DNA of 64,000 nt, from contig CBDCVP010000022.1 of the NCBI GenBank assembly GCA_965223025.1, forward strand, positions 558,001 to 622,000. The letters run 5' to 3'. Shown here piece by piece: positions 39,151 to 47,648 of the stretch. The notes under the pieces were generated by a model. It made no database searches. It was not told where the DNA came from and was given only the letters and a program-made list of their open reading frames with translations. The position numbers and the translations under genes were made by a program. Position 1 is the stretch's first letter. Every line of letters starts with the position of its first letter. This stretch comes from JABDMH01 sp965223025. Lineage in GTDB: Bacteria > Bacteroidota > Bacteroidia > Chitinophagales > Saprospiraceae.

Positions 39151-41607
39151 CTACTTTTCATCTTTCACCTCTTCTGCTGCCGACTCCCCTGTCTCCTCCT
39201 CCTTCTTCTCCTCCTCCACTTCTGCAACCTCTCCACCTTCTCCCTCAGCCGACGTATCCTCTTCAGTTTCTGTCTCCGCCCCCTTGCCAGCAGCTGCTGA
39301 CACCTCCTTGGGCGCCTTCATATCTTCGGCCACAGCTTCATCACCTTGCTTGTCGTTGCCAGCTTCATCTGGGCTAGCTTCGCCTGGCACCGGTGCTTTT
39401 TCCTCACTGGAGGACTCCTTATCTACCGGTTCTTTCACGACAGCTGCTTTCTCATCCGCAGACTCCTTTTTTGCTATTGGCTCCTCCTCTTTCTTGGCTG
39501 CTGGTTCTTTCTTGACAGCTGGCTCCTTCTTAGCTGCTGACTCCTTGGTGGCCGCTGCCTTTTTCACTACCTCCTTTTTACCCTTCGCCGTGGATTCATC
39601 CTTCTCGTTAAGCTGCTCTTTCAGTTGTACCAGTGCATCCAAATCGCCCAGAGTTGTCTTTTCGATCTGAGCCTGCTTTGGTGACTGTCTTGGCTGCCTT
39701 CTCGGTTTTGGCCTTTCGGTTCTTCCTCTTCCCTTACTGTCGCGCACCTGATCATACGCTTCGCGCTGTATGTCTTCTAAGTATCTGAGGTGCGATACCA
39801 AAATGCGCTTGTCATCGCGATTAAACTCAATGACCTTAACCGTCAAAGCCTCATCGATTTCAGCTAGCTTGCCATCTTCTTTCTTGATGTGCTTGATGGG
39901 CGCAAATGCCTCCAAACCATATGGAAGTTGGACAATCGCTCCTCGATCTTCTCGCTTGATAATGGTGGCTTCATGGTACGATCCCACAGGAAACACCTGT
40001 TCGAATGTGTCCCATGGATTTTCCTCTATCTGCTTATGTCCCAGCGACAGCTTACGATTATCCTGATCGATTTCTAAGATCACTATCTCGATGGTATCAC
40101 CGATCTTGACAAACTCTGAAGGATGGGCATATCGCTTGGTCCAAGATAAATCTGAAATATGGACCATGCCTCCAATGCCTTCCTCCAACTCCACAAACAC
40201 CCCATAGGGTGTAAGATTTTTGATCTCGCCTGAATGTCGGCTATCCACTGGAAATTTGGTCTGAATCTCCTCCCAGGGATCTGCTGTCAACTGCTTCAGG
40301 CTCAGTGACATCTTACGATCTTCACGGCTGATGGTGACAATCTTTGCTTCATGATCCTGACCCAGGTTGAAGAATTCGCGGGCATTCACCGGTTGATTAC
40401 TCCATGATACTTCGCTCACATGAATCAGTCCTTCCACTCCAGGGGTGATTTCCAAAAACGCACCGTAGTCCTCGATATTGACAATCTTTCCTTTCACCGT
40501 CGAGCCCTCCACAATCTTTACATCCAGCACATCCCATGGATGTGGTTGCAATTGCTTGAGACCTAGGGAAATTCTCTTCTTGTGCTCGTCAAAATCCAAG
40601 ACGACCACATTCAATTTCTCATTGAGCTCAAGTACTTCGTTCGGATGATTGATCCGACCCCAGGAAATGTCCGTAATATAGAGTAGGCCATCGATACCGC
40701 CCAAATCCATAAAGGCACCAAAATCTGTGATATTCTTCACGATACCCTCCAAAACCTGACCTTTCTCCAGTCCAGCAATGATGCCATCCCTTTGATCGGC
40801 CAAATCACTCTCAATCAATGCTTTATGAGACACTACAGCATTTTTGATGGCCTCATTTATCTTCACAACCTTAAACTCCATCGTCTTTCCGACATAGGAG
40901 TCGTAGTCGATGACCGGCTTAATGTCAATTTGAGATCCTGGTAAGAACGTCTCCAAGCCACTGCAATCCGCAATCAAACCGCCCTTGGTCTTGCTGATCA
41001 CTTGACCCTTTATGATCGTACCATTCTTGTAGCTATCTACGATGTTTTCCCAAGCCTTGAGCAGCTTTGCCTTCCGTCTCGACAGTACAAGCTGTCCTCT
41101 TTCATCCTCCTGATGCTCCACATATACTTCTACCTCATCGCCTTCTTTCAGATCAGGATTGTCACGAAACTCTGAGAGCGATACCAGACCATCCGATTTG
41201 TAATTGATATCCAATACCACATCTCCATCGTGAATCGCAGTGACTTTGCCACTGACAATCTCATTTTCGTAGATCGTAGATAGCGAAGACTCATAGTCCT
41301 TCAGATAATCGTTGATCTCTTTCTCACTATATGATAGTGTATTGCGCTTGCCAATGGTCCAATCAAAATCATCATGCGCGGTTGTTTCCTCAGCCACTTC
41401 TTCTTCCTCCAATTCATCGACCTCATCCTCTTCAGCTTTGGCTGTGTCCGCCTTTTCATCGGTTACAACTTCTGGCGCTGCTGGTTTTTCTTCTTGCGCT
41501 GTTGGTTTCTCTTCTTGCTCGGCAGGTTTCTCTTCTTGAGCTTCCACCACAGGTGTTTGGTTGGATTCTTGGGTGGTTTCGTCTACTTGATCTTTTTCTT
41601 CTAACAT
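39151..41607 (-). CDS. rpsA: 30S ribosomal protein S1 with long acidic/low-complexity tails
   Basis: An 818-residue protein from the ATG at 41607; an in-frame TTG 12 bases upstream is unlikely. After an acidic, Glu/Ala-rich N-terminus (about 1-70) come six S1 RNA-binding domains. Markers include 'DGDVVLDINYKSDGLVSL', 'DFGAFMDLGGIDGLLYITDI', 'DYGAFLEITPGVEGLIHVSE' and 'PYGVFVELEEGIGGMVHISD'. S1 binds mRNA at the 30S subunit. The family is about 560-600 residues; the surplus is a tail of roughly 200 residues made of Lys/Ala/Glu repeats ('KKEPAVKKEPAAKKEE'), then almost only acidic. A TACCTTTG box (41674-41681, minus) lies upstream without a clear TTG partner. Confidence 0.95.
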   Translation of the reverse strand: MLEEKDQVDETTQESNQTPVVEAQEEKPAEQEEKPTAQEEKPAAPEVVTDEKADTAKAEEDEVDELEEEEVAEETTAHDDFDWTIGKRNTLSYSEKEINDYLKDYESSLSTIYENEIVSGKVTAIHDGDVVLDINYKSDGLVSLSEFRDNPDLKEGDEVEVYVEHQEDERGQLVLSRRKAKLLKAWENIVDSYKNGTIIKGQVISKTKGGLIADCSGLETFLPGSQIDIKPVIDYDSYVGKTMEFKVVKINEAIKNAVVSHKALIESDLADQRDGIIAGLEKGQVLEGIVKNITDFGAFMDLGGIDGLLYITDISWGRINHPNEVLELNEKLNVVVLDFDEHKKRISLGLKQLQPHPWDVLDVKIVEGSTVKGKIVNIEDYGAFLEITPGVEGLIHVSEVSWSNQPVNAREFFNLGQDHEAKIVTISREDRKMSLSLKQLTADPWEEIQTKFPVDSRHSGEIKNLTPYGVFVELEEGIGGMVHISDLSWTKRYAHPSEFVKIGDTIEIVILEIDQDNRKLSLGHKQIEENPWDTFEQVFPVGSYHEATIIKREDRGAIVQLPYGLEAFAPIKHIKKEDGKLAEIDEALTVKVIEFNRDDKRILVSHLRYLEDIQREAYDQVRDSKGRGRTERPKPRRQPRQSPKQAQIEKTTLGDLDALVQLKEQLNEKDESTAKGKKEVVKKAAATKESAAKKEPAVKKEPAAKKEEEPIAKKESADEKAAVVKEPVDKESSSEEKAPVPGEASPDEAGNDKQGDEAVAEDMKAPKEVSAAAGKGAETETEEDTSAEGEGGEVAEVEEEKKEEETGESAAEEVKDEK

Positions 41608-42074
41608 GTTGAAAATCAAGTGAAATTTGTACCCGACTACTACGGGTTAGGTGATAAAATATTTTTAGCGGGGCAAAGGTAGTACAAATATGTGAGAATG
41701 ATGACCATGCGGTGGATTCCCTGCCATTACCTTAGGCTAGATTTTATCGCCCTGAGTGTGTAGGATATGATCTCCTTTAGCATGCGGCGAAGCCCATACG
41801 ATCTTGAAGGCACCTTCTTGGCACCTGCCATCCGAGGTCCTACCCATTACCAGCTGTTGTTGCAGAGTTGGTTGGGATGTTATTGGGGAAAAGGATACGT
41901 CTCAGCCAAGCTGTCTGACAATGCAGTTCTGATCTAGTCGTCTGCTTCAGCCCTGATGGCCACTTGATTGGGCAATGCCGACACTAGCCACAGTATAAAC
42001 TTGTCCCACTGAGGTGATTGCGAAAGGATCTTCACTACTCACCAGTGAGCGTGTAGATCGACTAAAATGGCAGC
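41608..42074. other. Intergenic region between rpsA and rpoN
   Basis: These 467 bases contain the rpsA leader with a TACCTTTG promoter box (41674-41681, minus strand). Beyond that I see no frame with coding character and no hairpin with a T-run after rpoN. Confidence 0.5.
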
Positions 42075-43541
42075 CTATAGCTCTTTGCGTAGTCTAGCAA
42101 CGGGAATGTTGAGTTGCTCCCGGTATTTTGCTACGGTGCGCCGAGCGATGTTATAGCCTTTCTTTCGGAGCAGATCTTTGAGCTTCTCATCAGAAAAAGG
42201 CTTGCGTTTGTGTTCCGCCTGTATGATATCGGTTAAGATGTTCTTCACTTCCAGGGTCGACACCTCCTCTCCGTCTTGCGTCTGGAGTGACTCACTAAAA
42301 AACTCTTTCAAGCGCTTGGTTCCAAACTCAGTCTGTACGAACTTGCTATTGGCTACCCGTGACACGGTCGAAATATCGAGTCCGGTGAGGTCGGCGATGT
42401 CTTTGAGGATCATAGGTTTCAACCTGCGTTGATCTCCTGTGAGGAAGAAGTCATACTGAAACTGCAAGATGGCATACATGGTCTTGTACATGGTATGCTG
42501 CCGCTTGCGGATGGCATCGATAAACCACTTGGCAGAGTCGATCTTCTGCTTGATAAAAATGATGGCCTGTTTGTCCTCTCTGGTGGTTTTCTTGCGCTCC
42601 TTGTTGTATCGATAGTTTAGCAGCATATCCCGATACTGATCATTGATGCGCAGATCAGGTGCGTTGCGCGAATTAAGGGTCAAATCCAATTCTCCATCCC
42701 GGTTTACGATGATGAAGTCAGGGATTACGTAATTGTTTGTTTTTTGTCGCTGGGTAGAATAGCCACTTGCTGGTTTGGGGTTGAGCTTCAAAATCTCGTC
42801 GATGACATCTTTGAGGTCCTCCTCACTGATGCCCAGCTGCTTCTTTAATTTGGAGTAGTGTTTTTTAGTGAACTCAGAAAAATAATCTGTCACCAGCTTG
42901 TAGGCGCACTGCAGCAATTTTAAATTGCCATTTGCATGACGAAACTTATGACGCAACTGAATCTGCAAGCATTCCTGAAGATCTCTGGCACCAATGCCAG
43001 GAGGATCAAACTGCTGGATCTTCGTCAACAGGCTCAGTACTTTCTCTTCGGTGGTAATGATGTTTTGTGCAAACATCAAATCGTCGAGAATGGCTGTAGT
43101 GTCGCGTCGCAGGTATCCATCCTCATCAATACTGCCAATAATCTGCAAGGCTATTTGAAAATCCTCTTCATCGGTTTGCTCAAGCATGCCAAGTTGGCTC
43201 TCGAGGTGATCGTGAAAAGTATCTTCAACAGCAATCGGAATGGTCTTCTCTTCCTCAGCTTGATACCGGTCTGATTTGACTCGGTAGCTGCTGGGGTCGT
43301 CCTCGATATATTCTTCTAAATACTCCTCCAATTCAAAGTCTTCCGCGTCTTTTTCTACCTCCTCTTCTTGCTCAAATTCTTCTGACACCTCCTGGCCCTC
43401 TTCTAAGGCGGGGTTGGCTTCCAGTTCTTCCTTTATTCTTTGTTCGAGTGTTGCAGTGGGAATCTGAAGAAGCTTCATAAGTTGAATCTGCTGAGGACTC
43501 AACTTCTGCAGCATCTTTTGACTAAGATTCTGTTTTAACAT
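42075..43541 (-). CDS. rpoN: RNA polymerase sigma-54 factor
   Basis: A 488-residue sigma-54. The N-terminal activator-interacting region is Gln/Leu-rich ('LSPQQIQLMKLLQIPTATLEQRIKEELEANPALEEG'), and an acidic stretch follows (about 50-90). The core-binding domain follows (about 105-290, including 'FDPPGIGARDLQECL'), then a helix-turn-helix region ('IADLTGLDISTVSRVANSKFVQTEFG'). The RpoN box 'ARRTVAKYREQLNIP' is at the C-terminus. It directs polymerase to -24/-12 promoters with AAA+ activators, none of which are in this window. The length and domains are normal. Confidence 0.97.
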   Translation of the reverse strand: MLKQNLSQKMLQKLSPQQIQLMKLLQIPTATLEQRIKEELEANPALEEGQEVSEEFEQEEEVEKDAEDFELEEYLEEYIEDDPSSYRVKSDRYQAEEEKTIPIAVEDTFHDHLESQLGMLEQTDEEDFQIALQIIGSIDEDGYLRRDTTAILDDLMFAQNIITTEEKVLSLLTKIQQFDPPGIGARDLQECLQIQLRHKFRHANGNLKLLQCAYKLVTDYFSEFTKKHYSKLKKQLGISEEDLKDVIDEILKLNPKPASGYSTQRQKTNNYVIPDFIIVNRDGELDLTLNSRNAPDLRINDQYRDMLLNYRYNKERKKTTREDKQAIIFIKQKIDSAKWFIDAIRKRQHTMYKTMYAILQFQYDFFLTGDQRRLKPMILKDIADLTGLDISTVSRVANSKFVQTEFGTKRLKEFFSESLQTQDGEEVSTLEVKNILTDIIQAEHKRKPFSDEKLKDLLRKKGYNIARRTVAKYREQLNIPVARLRKEL

Positions 43542-43726
43542 GGGTATAGTCTTTCCTTATTTTGAGAAACATTTTTGAGTACAGATTAGTTCTATCTCAT
43601 AAACTGTGCCAATGCAAGTTTACGATAATAATTCATATTATGAAATTTTGACATATGAATCAATCCTTCCGGTTTTTGCCCAGGATTCGTAACACTCGCT
43701 TTGTACTTCTCAATATTTACTGTTTC

Positions 43727-43760
43727 TTTGCATTCACTCAGTCGAAATTAGTTATTTTTG
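43727..43760 (+). promoter_or_regulatory. Bacteroidota-type promoter upstream of a 40-residue membrane protein
   Basis: TTTG (43727-43730) and TATTTTTG (43753-43760) are separated by 22 bases, one to three more than the preferred spacing, and the TAnnTTTG box is perfect. The next start codon on this strand is at 43800, giving a leader of about 33 nt. Confidence 0.55.
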
Positions 43761-43799
43761 AGCTGTAATGACGACTAAAAACAAATAATCGATCACAGC

Positions 43800-43922
43800 A
43801 TGGAGCACATACAGAATGAGGGCAAAAAAGGATATTGCCTTCTCTACTTCTTTGCTTTTCTGATCCTCTTTATTGCGATGTGGGCTTGGATTTACTACCG
43901 TAATCAAAATGGCTTGACATAG
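43800..43922 (+). CDS. Small single-pass membrane protein (40 residues)
   Basis: The frame encodes a short hydrophilic start ('MEHIQNEGKKGY'), one strong membrane helix ('LLYFFAFLILFIAMWAWIYY') and a short polar end ('RNQNGLT'). The composition and the consensus promoter 40 bases upstream argue for a real small protein. I do not know a family. It stands alone, divergent from rpoN, with more than 500 bases of apparently empty sequence after it. Confidence 0.5.
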   Translation: MEHIQNEGKKGYCLLYFFAFLILFIAMWAWIYYRNQNGLT

Positions 43923-44456
43923 CCTGGTAGGTGAGAGAGGTGATCGTGATCGTCCTGCACCATCGTTTCAGTGATTTCATTTTGACATCTCGTGCTTTTT
44001 CCAGTTGGTGACCTGTGCTTTGCTTTGATGGAACAAATGCAGCATGGCGAAAGCAGCGCTGGGCAATGACTGCCTAGACTACTTCTGTGGGCGCAAGCAT
44101 GAGACTACTTGACCTGAATGCTGCATCGTGTTTTCGTCTTAGGAGTCAATGACCATTCCATCAAGCCATGTCCTGTGTACTCTGATGTCGCAGCTGCACA
44201 GTGCTCTTTGTCTAAATGGCGAGCGCTCATTAAAGTCGTGTATGCCAGCGCTCGGATGTGTGAAGCACGGAAGCACATCAGATGATAGTCACCATATCAG
44301 TTGCTGGTATGTTGGCACATGGTAGATATTCAAATGTGTCATATGACTGCTGGGTCCACTGGAAGACTTCAACAATTAGGTGGGATGTCTGCTTTCCATA
44401 TCCAAATAAGATGGGCACCCGATCCTTCCGGTTCAGGTGCCTAGATTGTTAAAGAT
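43923..44456. other. Intergenic region, no gene seen
   Basis: Both strands were read and no coding frame, tRNA or strong terminator was found in these 534 bases. It may contain the 3' end of the minus-strand cluster that starts at 49332. Confidence 0.5.
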
Positions 44457-45197
44457 TCAATTTGCGTCAACTACGTTTCCTGATCCCGACACGCGTTGAT
44501 CGATCTCAGGATTTCCCTTATAAAAGACGTCTCCACTACCACTGATACGTACATCCAAGAATTCTTGCACATTGACCTCCATATCGCCGCTACCACTGAT
44601 GATCAGGTCTGCGCGATTGACCAGCAGGTCAAAAGCTTTCAATTCTCCAGATCCCGACAGCCTGCAATCAAGTACATCGGCTGAGCCTTCTAATAGCATC
44701 TCACCTGATCCGGAAATGGAGCCCATGATATCGTCTGCCTCCAGGGCAAGATCCATCTCGCCGGATCCCGATACACTGACATCGATGTCATCTACCAGGA
44801 ACGTATTTTCTCCAATGATTTGACCATTGCCCGATAAACTGAGTTCACGAATCGTAGGTATCGTGATAAAGATATCGAGCTCGTTGTAATCACGGATACA
44901 TCGATCTGTATCGATGATCAACACATCATTCCTCACTCTTAGTCTGATCTCATCGATGATATTACTTTCCCCCGTGATGCTCACTGTTTGCTCATCACCT
45001 TGTGTCAAGAAAACGGTACCATCGATGGTCAACCTCACCCCACTGAAGTCTCTGACTTCGAAGGACTCTGTCACATCATTTCCATTACCTCTCTCGCAAT
45101 CAAATACGTCATCCACGAAGCAACCGCTTCCTGTGAAAAGAAGCAACCATATGACAATGGTTGCCACAAATTCTGTTGAATTAAATAACTGTTTCAT
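44457..45197 (-). CDS. GIN-domain (DUF2807) lipoprotein
   Basis: A 246-residue exported protein with signal and lipobox 'LLLFTGSGC' (Cys about 26). It consists of one DUF2807 head domain, a right-handed beta structure with repeated 'SGSGE/SGSGD' turns: 'VSVSGSGEMDLALEADD', 'GSISGSGEMLLEGSADV', 'LIISGSGDMEVN' and 'VRISGSGDVFYKG'. The start of the domain has 'SFEVRDFSGVRLTIDGTVFL', the family's 'v..Fs.i.v.g...v'. GIN-domain proteins are common in Bacteroidota. They are described as putative adhesin heads, but direct evidence is scarce. The gene follows the beta-barrel gene by 19 bases. Confidence 0.88.
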   Translation of the reverse strand: MKQLFNSTEFVATIVIWLLLFTGSGCFVDDVFDCERGNGNDVTESFEVRDFSGVRLTIDGTVFLTQGDEQTVSITGESNIIDEIRLRVRNDVLIIDTDRCIRDYNELDIFITIPTIRELSLSGNGQIIGENTFLVDDIDVSVSGSGEMDLALEADDIMGSISGSGEMLLEGSADVLDCRLSGSGELKAFDLLVNRADLIISGSGDMEVNVQEFLDVRISGSGDVFYKGNPEIDQRVSGSGNVVDAN

Positions 45198-45216
45198 ATT
45201 TTATTGGTTTTTATCA

Positions 45217-45834
45217 TCATTTAATATTGTGATCGGTGTTGGCACCGGCATTCTTGCGACCAAACCAACCAAACCTAAATGTCAACTGACCGGTGAAACT
45301 GCTAAAATCTTTGTTGGTGAACATATCTAGCTGATCCACATCATTGACAAAGCGGTAGCCAACGGAACCGGAGATCCTAAAAAATCGTGTTAGATTAAGC
45401 TCCACACCCACCTCTGGTGTGAATACAAATACTGCATCTCCGCCGTGATCAAAGACAAAAGGATCATCACGTATCTCCGCAAATCCCCAACCGATACGTG
45501 CACTGGTGTATGGGTGCACGAGTTTGAAGGTCATCGGCGTATAACCCAACCAAATACCTCCATGAGCCAAATCCATACGAAACTCTTCATTCCGGATATT
45601 GTAATGCAGGTTTCTCGCACTACCTATACCGTATGCACCGATAAAAAAGTTATCGATGATCACCCCACCACCACCACCTACAGAGGTCGACATTTCACCT
45701 TTTAGGTTACCAAATTCCAGCAGCGGGCCACCAAATCCTCCGATCACCCTAGATCTGGAAAAAAGAGTCTCATGCTGACCAAATAAGGATGCACTGGTCA
45801 ACAAAAACAACACTACAACAATCAACTGTTTCAT
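45217..45834 (-). CDS. Outer-membrane beta-barrel protein
   Basis: A 205-residue protein with a signal peptide ('LIVVVLFLLTSASLFGQ') and about eight amphipathic strands, such as 'RVIGGFGGPLLEFGNLKGE', 'FFIGAYGIGSARNLHYN' and 'FRISGSVGYRFVNDVDQL'. 'SSFTGQLTFRFGWFGRKN' lies near the end, with 'TFRFGWF' as the last strand. This pattern is seen in small outer-membrane barrels of Bacteroidota. The promoter region carries three AGTAAATA direct repeats (minus strand, 45845-45883). It is probably co-transcribed with the GIN lipoprotein gene and lies 117 bases after the STN-protein stop. Confidence 0.75.
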   Translation of the reverse strand: MKQLIVVVLFLLTSASLFGQHETLFSRSRVIGGFGGPLLEFGNLKGEMSTSVGGGGGVIIDNFFIGAYGIGSARNLHYNIRNEEFRMDLAHGGIWLGYTPMTFKLVHPYTSARIGWGFAEIRDDPFVFDHGGDAVFVFTPEVGVELNLTRFFRISGSVGYRFVNDVDQLDMFTNKDFSSFTGQLTFRFGWFGRKNAGANTDHNIK

Positions 45835-45903
45835 AATTCTTTTATTAATTATTTACTGATTTATTTACTTATTTACTATTCGTATCGGCATACCCCTCCC
45901 ATT

Positions 45904-45918
45904 TTGGGCTAAGCCCAA
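45904..45918 (-). terminator. Weak hairpin after the STN-protein gene
   Basis: TTGGGC-TAA-GCCCAA is a 6-bp stem about 35 bases after the stop of the 45952-47643 gene. It is not followed by a clear T-run on either strand, so attenuation or partial termination is the most that can be proposed. Confidence 0.3.
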
Positions 45919-45951
45919 TCACTCACTTTTTCTGTCAACAATTAGATGATA

Positions 45952-47643
45952 TTATATTCTCACACCTGCGCTAAAACCTACCCATCCTTTTGTATTTATC
46001 GGTCTAAAATCGCGATAGTATGTCTTGTCCCAAATGGCGTATGGAGCCACCTGGGTGCCATAAATATTTTTTTCGTTGTCGTAAATTTTTGAGACGGAAA
46101 AGTTGAAAACTGGTCCGGCAAAAATCTCTGCCCCTCCTCCTTTATTAAAATGAAATAGAAACTTTAATTGGCCTAATAGATTTAAATCATAGTCAAATCT
46201 CCTGTTGTTGAGATTTCCCGGAAATTGAACATCGCTATCCCTAAATAGGGCTCTCTCATGCAGTTGCATCACCAGCAGTTCTGGATTTATACGAATCCCG
46301 GTTTCGATCTTCCTAAAATATCCAAATCCATAACCGTAGCCCCAGACTGGACCAGTCAAATCAATATTTCTCCGAAATGATGAGCTCACTTGAAACACGT
46401 TATAAAAATGCTTGGTGCCCAACTTCAGGGCTACATTGGCATACAGTGCATCTCCTATCGATACTTCCACCCGGTTATATCCTCTCTTGATGATATTTAG
46501 CAATCCAAAGGAGGCCCCCGATACAGTGTCTGCTACATTAACCAGACCAAGCTGAAAGTAATTTACTTGTTTTGCAACATTAACCAGACCGCTTACCTGC
46601 GCATCTACTTCTTCTGCCACATTGCAAAATCCCGCTCCCTGCATATTGATTTTACCGAGAGACAGGTTGAAAAACCCTGCAAACTGTCCGCCGGCAATGT
46701 GGCGACCTGCATTAAAGAATCCTGCTGTTTGTACTCCTCTACTCACCCGCCGATTGAAATTGGCCATCCCCGCTAACTGCACCGCATCTGCCTGTTCATT
46801 GACATTGGCGAGACCGGCCATCTGGAATCCACGCATGATCCCGTCGTTATAGTTGGCCAAGCCAGACAACTGACTGCCCTGCACATTTCCACCAACATAA
46901 TTTCCCAGACCTGCTACTTGGATACCAAATACATCGTCCTTCATGCCATTCAATAAGATTCCAACCTCAAGACCCTCCAAGCTTCCACTGAATCCTGCCA
47001 GAGCATTCAGTGAAAGGTGATAGTTTTTACTGATTTTCTTGTCGATGAGTACTGGGAGAGGTATCAAAGATACCTGGACCAACCTGGTACGCTCCTTATT
47101 CTCCAACCTAGCCAGATCCTCCTGATAGGCCTGCTCGGACTTCAGCTCTTCCTCGAAGGTGGTGGTCGCAATTTTCGGGACAGACTGGACTTCATTTGGT
47201 CTGATCTTTCCTCCACTATGTTCCTCAGTCGCCATTTGATCGGTGTGAGCAACGTCGCTTTCTTCGCTCACAGGTTCTTCATGGTCAGTTGCGTATATTT
47301 CCTCCACCTCATTGCGGGCATTGGCCACCTGTACGACCGATGGACTCTCGTCGGGATCCACATTCAAGATGACGCGACTACCTCGTTTCCTATATATAAT
47401 GCCCGTCTGATCTTCCAGAGCTTGCAATACATCTTTGAGTGATCTGGTGCTGTACCTAACCGCCACCATATCTTCGTATGGTACAATCTCACGACTGTAT
47501 GAAAACCTCACCTGGTAGTGACTTTCTGCCTCGTCCAGCAATTCCTCCACACTCAGACGGCGATGGGACTCACCTTCCTGAGCGGACACATCTGTCCAAA
47601 TCAGCAGAATCAGGATCAGCACATATGGCCATGTAGGTTTCAT
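45952..47643 (-). CDS. STN-domain surface protein with ten short GLxN-type repeats
   Basis: A 563-residue exported protein. After the signal peptide ('VLILILLIWTDVSAQ') comes an STN (secretin/TonB N-terminal) domain at about 27-98 ('LLDEAESHYQVRFSYSREIV', 'LQALEDQTGIIYRKRGSRVIL'). A charged linker (about 99-190) follows. Residues about 235-390 consist of roughly ten repeats of 14-16 residues with the core 'Q.aGl.N': 'IQVAGLGNYVGG', 'SQLSGLANYNDG', 'FQMAGLANVNEQ', 'VQLAGMANFNRR', 'VQTAGFFNAGRH', 'GQFAGFFNLSLG', 'MQGAGFCNVAEE' and so on. This resembles the 'LA_2272 surface repeat' family. A C-terminal barrel-like part closes the protein. It follows the FecR gene by 5 bases. Confidence 0.8.
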   Translation of the reverse strand: MKPTWPYVLILILLIWTDVSAQEGESHRRLSVEELLDEAESHYQVRFSYSREIVPYEDMVAVRYSTRSLKDVLQALEDQTGIIYRKRGSRVILNVDPDESPSVVQVANARNEVEEIYATDHEEPVSEESDVAHTDQMATEEHSGGKIRPNEVQSVPKIATTTFEEELKSEQAYQEDLARLENKERTRLVQVSLIPLPVLIDKKISKNYHLSLNALAGFSGSLEGLEVGILLNGMKDDVFGIQVAGLGNYVGGNVQGSQLSGLANYNDGIMRGFQMAGLANVNEQADAVQLAGMANFNRRVSRGVQTAGFFNAGRHIAGGQFAGFFNLSLGKINMQGAGFCNVAEEVDAQVSGLVNVAKQVNYFQLGLVNVADTVSGASFGLLNIIKRGYNRVEVSIGDALYANVALKLGTKHFYNVFQVSSSFRRNIDLTGPVWGYGYGFGYFRKIETGIRINPELLVMQLHERALFRDSDVQFPGNLNNRRFDYDLNLLGQLKFLFHFNKGGGAEIFAGPVFNFSVSKIYDNEKNIYGTQVAPYAIWDKTYYRDFRPINTKGWVGFSAGVRI

Positions 47644-47648
47644 AAGTT

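Noticed and set aside
39098..39670. Ser/Ala-rich 190-codon frame opposite the S1 tail.
   Set aside because: It is the antisense of a Lys/Ala/Glu repeat and has no start context; S1 on the other strand is certain.
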